From assembly GCA_002339265.1 (NCBI GenBank), contig DDKG01000162.1, positions 1-15,835 of the forward strand: a DNA stretch of 15,835 nucleotides, given 5' to 3'. This document shows, piece by piece, positions 14,307 to 15,835 of this stretch. This DNA is from Massilia sp. UBA2604. Its GTDB lineage: Bacteria; Pseudomonadota; Gammaproteobacteria; Burkholderiales; Burkholderiaceae_D. Position numbers and translations under genes: made by a program. Numbering within the stretch: position 1 is the first letter of the stretch; each line of letters starts with the position of its first letter. The notes under the pieces are model-generated. The model had not been told where the DNA came from. It ran no database searches and saw only the letters and a list, made by a program, of their open reading frames with translations.

Positions 14307-14334
14307 CGGCATCGGCGCAGGCCTGACCTGACAG

Positions 14335-14366
14335 AAAACGGGCTTCTTCGGGAGCCCGTTTTTCTT
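14335..14366 (+). terminator. Intrinsic terminator after oxlT
   Basis: AAAACGGGCTTC (14335-14346) pairs with GGAGCCCGTTTTT (14351-14363) around a TTCG tetraloop, with one wobble pair, followed by CTT. It is 28 bases after the oxlT stop. The A-run on the left side would also let it act on the minus strand. Confidence 0.88.
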
Positions 14367-14425
14367 GCCCGGACGCGCGTCGATTCGATGTCAAATTTTC
14401 ATTTCATGGATCTTGACTGCGGTCA

Positions 14426-14455
14426 TTGAGCTCGGCCGCTGCGTCTCGCTAAGAT
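14426..14455 (+). promoter_or_regulatory. Candidate promoter of frc
   Basis: TTGAGC (14426-14431) and TAAGAT (14450-14455) are 18 bases apart, after the oxlT terminator, giving a leader of about 110 nt. A small palindrome TGAC-TGCG-GTCA (14414-14425) touches the -35 box. Two further inverted repeats lie downstream of the -10. Confidence 0.4.
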
Positions 14456-14471
14456 CATCCGGCGTCCTGCT

Positions 14472-14513
14472 TTCATGCGCTCATGAAGTGATGTGTGCAG
14501 TGCAGCGTGCACA
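14472..14513. promoter_or_regulatory. Two inverted repeats in the frc leader
   Basis: TTCATG (14472-14477) and CATGAA (14482-14487) form one perfect palindrome with a 4-base spacer; TGTGCA (14494-14499) and TGCACA (14508-14513) form a second with an 8-base spacer. Both lie between the candidate promoter and the frc start, where a repressor would block transcription. They are candidate operators for an oxalate- or formate-responsive regulator; none is coded nearby. Confidence 0.35.
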
Positions 14514-14570
14514 AATCCATTGCCGGGAGCAGAATGCAATGGCTGAGTTAAATCTTCGGAGGAAACTGGT

Positions 14571-15818
14571 ATGGGCAAGGCACTGGAAGGCGTTCGCATC
14601 CTCGATTTCACCCATGTCCAGTCCGGGCCGACATGTACCCAGCTATTGGCGTGGTTCGGGGCCGACGTCATCAAGGTCGAGCGCGCCGGCGAGGGCGATG
14701 CGACGCGCGCCCAGCTGCGCGATATCGCGGGCGTGGACAGCCTGTACTTCACCATGCTCAACCATAACAAGCGCTCGATGACGCTCGATACCAAGCGGCC
14801 CGATGGCAAGAAAGTGCTGGAGACGCTGATCCGGCAGTGCGACGTGCTGGTCGAGAACTTCGCGCCTGGCGCGCTCGATCGCATGGGCTTTTCCTGGGAG
14901 CGCATCCAGGAGCTCAATCCGCGCATGATCGTCGCCTCGGTCAAGGGCTTCGGTCCGGGTCCTTACGAGCACTGCAAGGTGTATGAAAACGTGGCCCAGT
15001 GCACCGGCGGCGCGGCGGCCACCACCGGCTTCGACGACGGCCCGCCAATGGTCAGCGGCGCCCAGATCGGCGACAGCGGCAGCGGCCTGCATCTTGCGCT
15101 GGGCATCGTCACCGCGCTCTACCAGCGCAACAGCACGGGCCGCGGCCAGAAAGTGCTTACCTCGATGCAGGACGCGGTGCTGAACCTGTGCCGGGTCAAG
15201 CTGCGCGACCAGCAGCGCCTCGAGCGCAACGGCGTCATGGAAGAGTATCCGCAATTCGCCGACGGCCAGTTCGGCGAGTCGGTCCCGCGCGCGGGCAATG
15301 CCTCCGGCGGTGGGCAGCCCGGCTGGATCCTCAAGTGCAAGGGCTGGGAGACCGATCCGAACGCGTATATCTACTTCATCGCCCAGGCCCAGGTGTGGCC
15401 CGCGGTGTGCAAGCTGATTGGACGCGAAGAGTGGATCACGCACCCCGATTATGCGACGCCCAGGGCGCGCCTGCCGCGCCTGATGTCGATCTTCGCCACG
15501 GTCGAAGAGTGGAGCACCACGCTGACCAAGTTCGAAGCGATGGATATCCTGAACAAATACGATATCCCGTGCGGGCCGATCCTGTCGATGAAGGAAATCG
15601 CCGAGGACCCATCGCTGCGCGCCACCGGCACGATCGTCGAAGTCGATCATCCCGAACGCGGTCCGTATCTCACCGTGGGCAACCCGATCAAGCTGTCCGA
15701 CAGCCCGACCGAGGTGCGCCGCTCGCCGCTGCTGGGCGAGCACACCGATGAATTGCTGTTCGAGCTGGGCTACTCGCCCGAGCAGATTGCGATGTTGCGC
15801 GTGGAGCGGGTGATCTAG
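14571..15818 (+). CDS. frc: Formyl-CoA:oxalate CoA-transferase (class III)
   Basis: A 415-aa cytosolic enzyme that moves CoA from formyl-CoA to oxalate, making oxalyl-CoA for decarboxylation. It matches the E. coli enzyme in length (416). Key features of family III CoA-transferases are present: [15 protein letters not shown] with Gln17, YENVAQ with Glu139, the catalytic aspartate in QIGDSGSG (Asp168), and the mobile glycine loop GGGQ at 246-249. The ATG at 14571 has GGAGG at 14558-14562. The protein ends ...MLRVERVI and the gene is complete, with 17 bases of window left. Together with the upstream OxlT-like antiporter it forms the import and activation part of oxalate catabolism. The partner oxalyl-CoA decarboxylase is expected nearby but is not in the window. 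Confidence 0.95.
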   Translation: MGKALEGVRILDFTHVQSGPTCTQLLAWFGADVIKVERAGEGDATRAQLRDIAGVDSLYFTMLNHNKRSMTLDTKRPDGKKVLETLIRQCDVLVENFAPGALDRMGFSWERIQELNPRMIVASVKGFGPGPYEHCKVYENVAQCTGGAAATTGFDDGPPMVSGAQIGDSGSGLHLALGIVTALYQRNSTGRGQKVLTSMQDAVLNLCRVKLRDQQRLERNGVMEEYPQFADGQFGESVPRAGNASGGGQPGWILKCKGWETDPNAYIYFIAQAQVWPAVCKLIGREEWITHPDYATPRARLPRLMSIFATVEEWSTTLTKFEAMDILNKYDIPCGPILSMKEIAEDPSLRATGTIVEVDHPERGPYLTVGNPIKLSDSPTEVRRSPLLGEHTDELLFELGYSPEQIAMLRVERVI

Positions 15819-15835
15819 GGAAGCACTGATTTATT

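Noticed and set aside
12996..14312. 438-codon open frame opposite oxlT
   Set aside because: Highly charged His/Arg/Asp/Glu-rich shadow translation with no domain; oxlT motifs are on the plus strand.
14643..15743. 366-codon open frame opposite frc
   Set aside because: Antisense shadow of a clearly identified formyl-CoA transferase.
1..15835. CRISPR arrays, tRNA or rRNA genes, insertion sequences
   Set aside because: No regularly spaced repeats, no cloverleaf or rRNA sequence, and no transposase-like ORF were seen on reading both strands.

Overview
The window is GC-rich, densely coded DNA from a Gram-negative bacterium with an outer membrane (TonB-dependent receptor, MipA/OmpV protein, periplasmic DsbA). 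Together with an oxalate transporter and formyl-CoA transferase, this points to a betaproteobacterium of the Burkholderiales, most likely Oxalobacteraceae (Massilia/Telluria-like). The taxonomic call is an inference from gene content and style, not from a search.

Layout. (1) 1-934: a 16-bp-arm inverted repeat, then a LigB-type extradiol dioxygenase on the minus strand. (2) 1023-4176: a TATAAT box, a clear cobalamin riboswitch, a BtuB-like TonB-dependent receptor and, 4 nt later, a BtuF-like cobalamin-binding protein; no btuCD follows. (3) 4327-5330: a DsbA-like oxidoreductase with the unusual active site CGAC, whose stop overlaps the start of a one-TM-segment protein with two cysteines, ending at a bidirectional terminator. 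(4) 5364-10669: an RstA/RstB-like two-component system whose halves are separated. On the minus strand lie the response regulator (9983-10669) and, 2.1 kb further on, the sensor kinase (6584-7885), which overlaps an MFS transporter by 4 nt. Between them, on the plus strand, lie a MipA/OmpV-family gene and an unknown secreted protein. An 18/20-identical motif, TTACA-NN-TTGACGACAATTG, sits upstream of both the kinase and the regulator, at nearly the same distance (51-52 nt) from a TACAAT box. I read it as a shared operator. An attenuator-like pair of mutually exclusive hairpins with a T7 tract lies at 8083-8142. (5) 10965-12167: a PLP-independent, pyruvoyl-type decarboxylase of the phosphatidylserine decarboxylase superfamily, closest by motif to PsiD-like tryptophan decarboxylases. 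(6) 12168-12886: about 700 bases without a convincing gene, partly AT-rich and hairpin-rich, with a possible broken ORF. (7) 12887-15818: oxalate catabolism: a 35-codon leader ORF overlapping an OxlT-like oxalate/formate antiporter, a strong terminator, then formyl-CoA transferase with its own likely promoter and inverted repeats upstream. Oxalyl-CoA decarboxylase is not in the window.

How they work together: the receptor and binding protein import cobalamin and should be shut off by adenosylcobalamin; DsbA and its partner act in periplasmic thiol oxidation; the split sensor system probably autoregulates and may control envelope genes beside it; OxlT and Frc handle oxalate uptake and activation. 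The most unusual items are the PsiD-like decarboxylase, the repeated operator of the split two-component system, the attenuator-like leader, and the overlapping ORF in front of oxlT.
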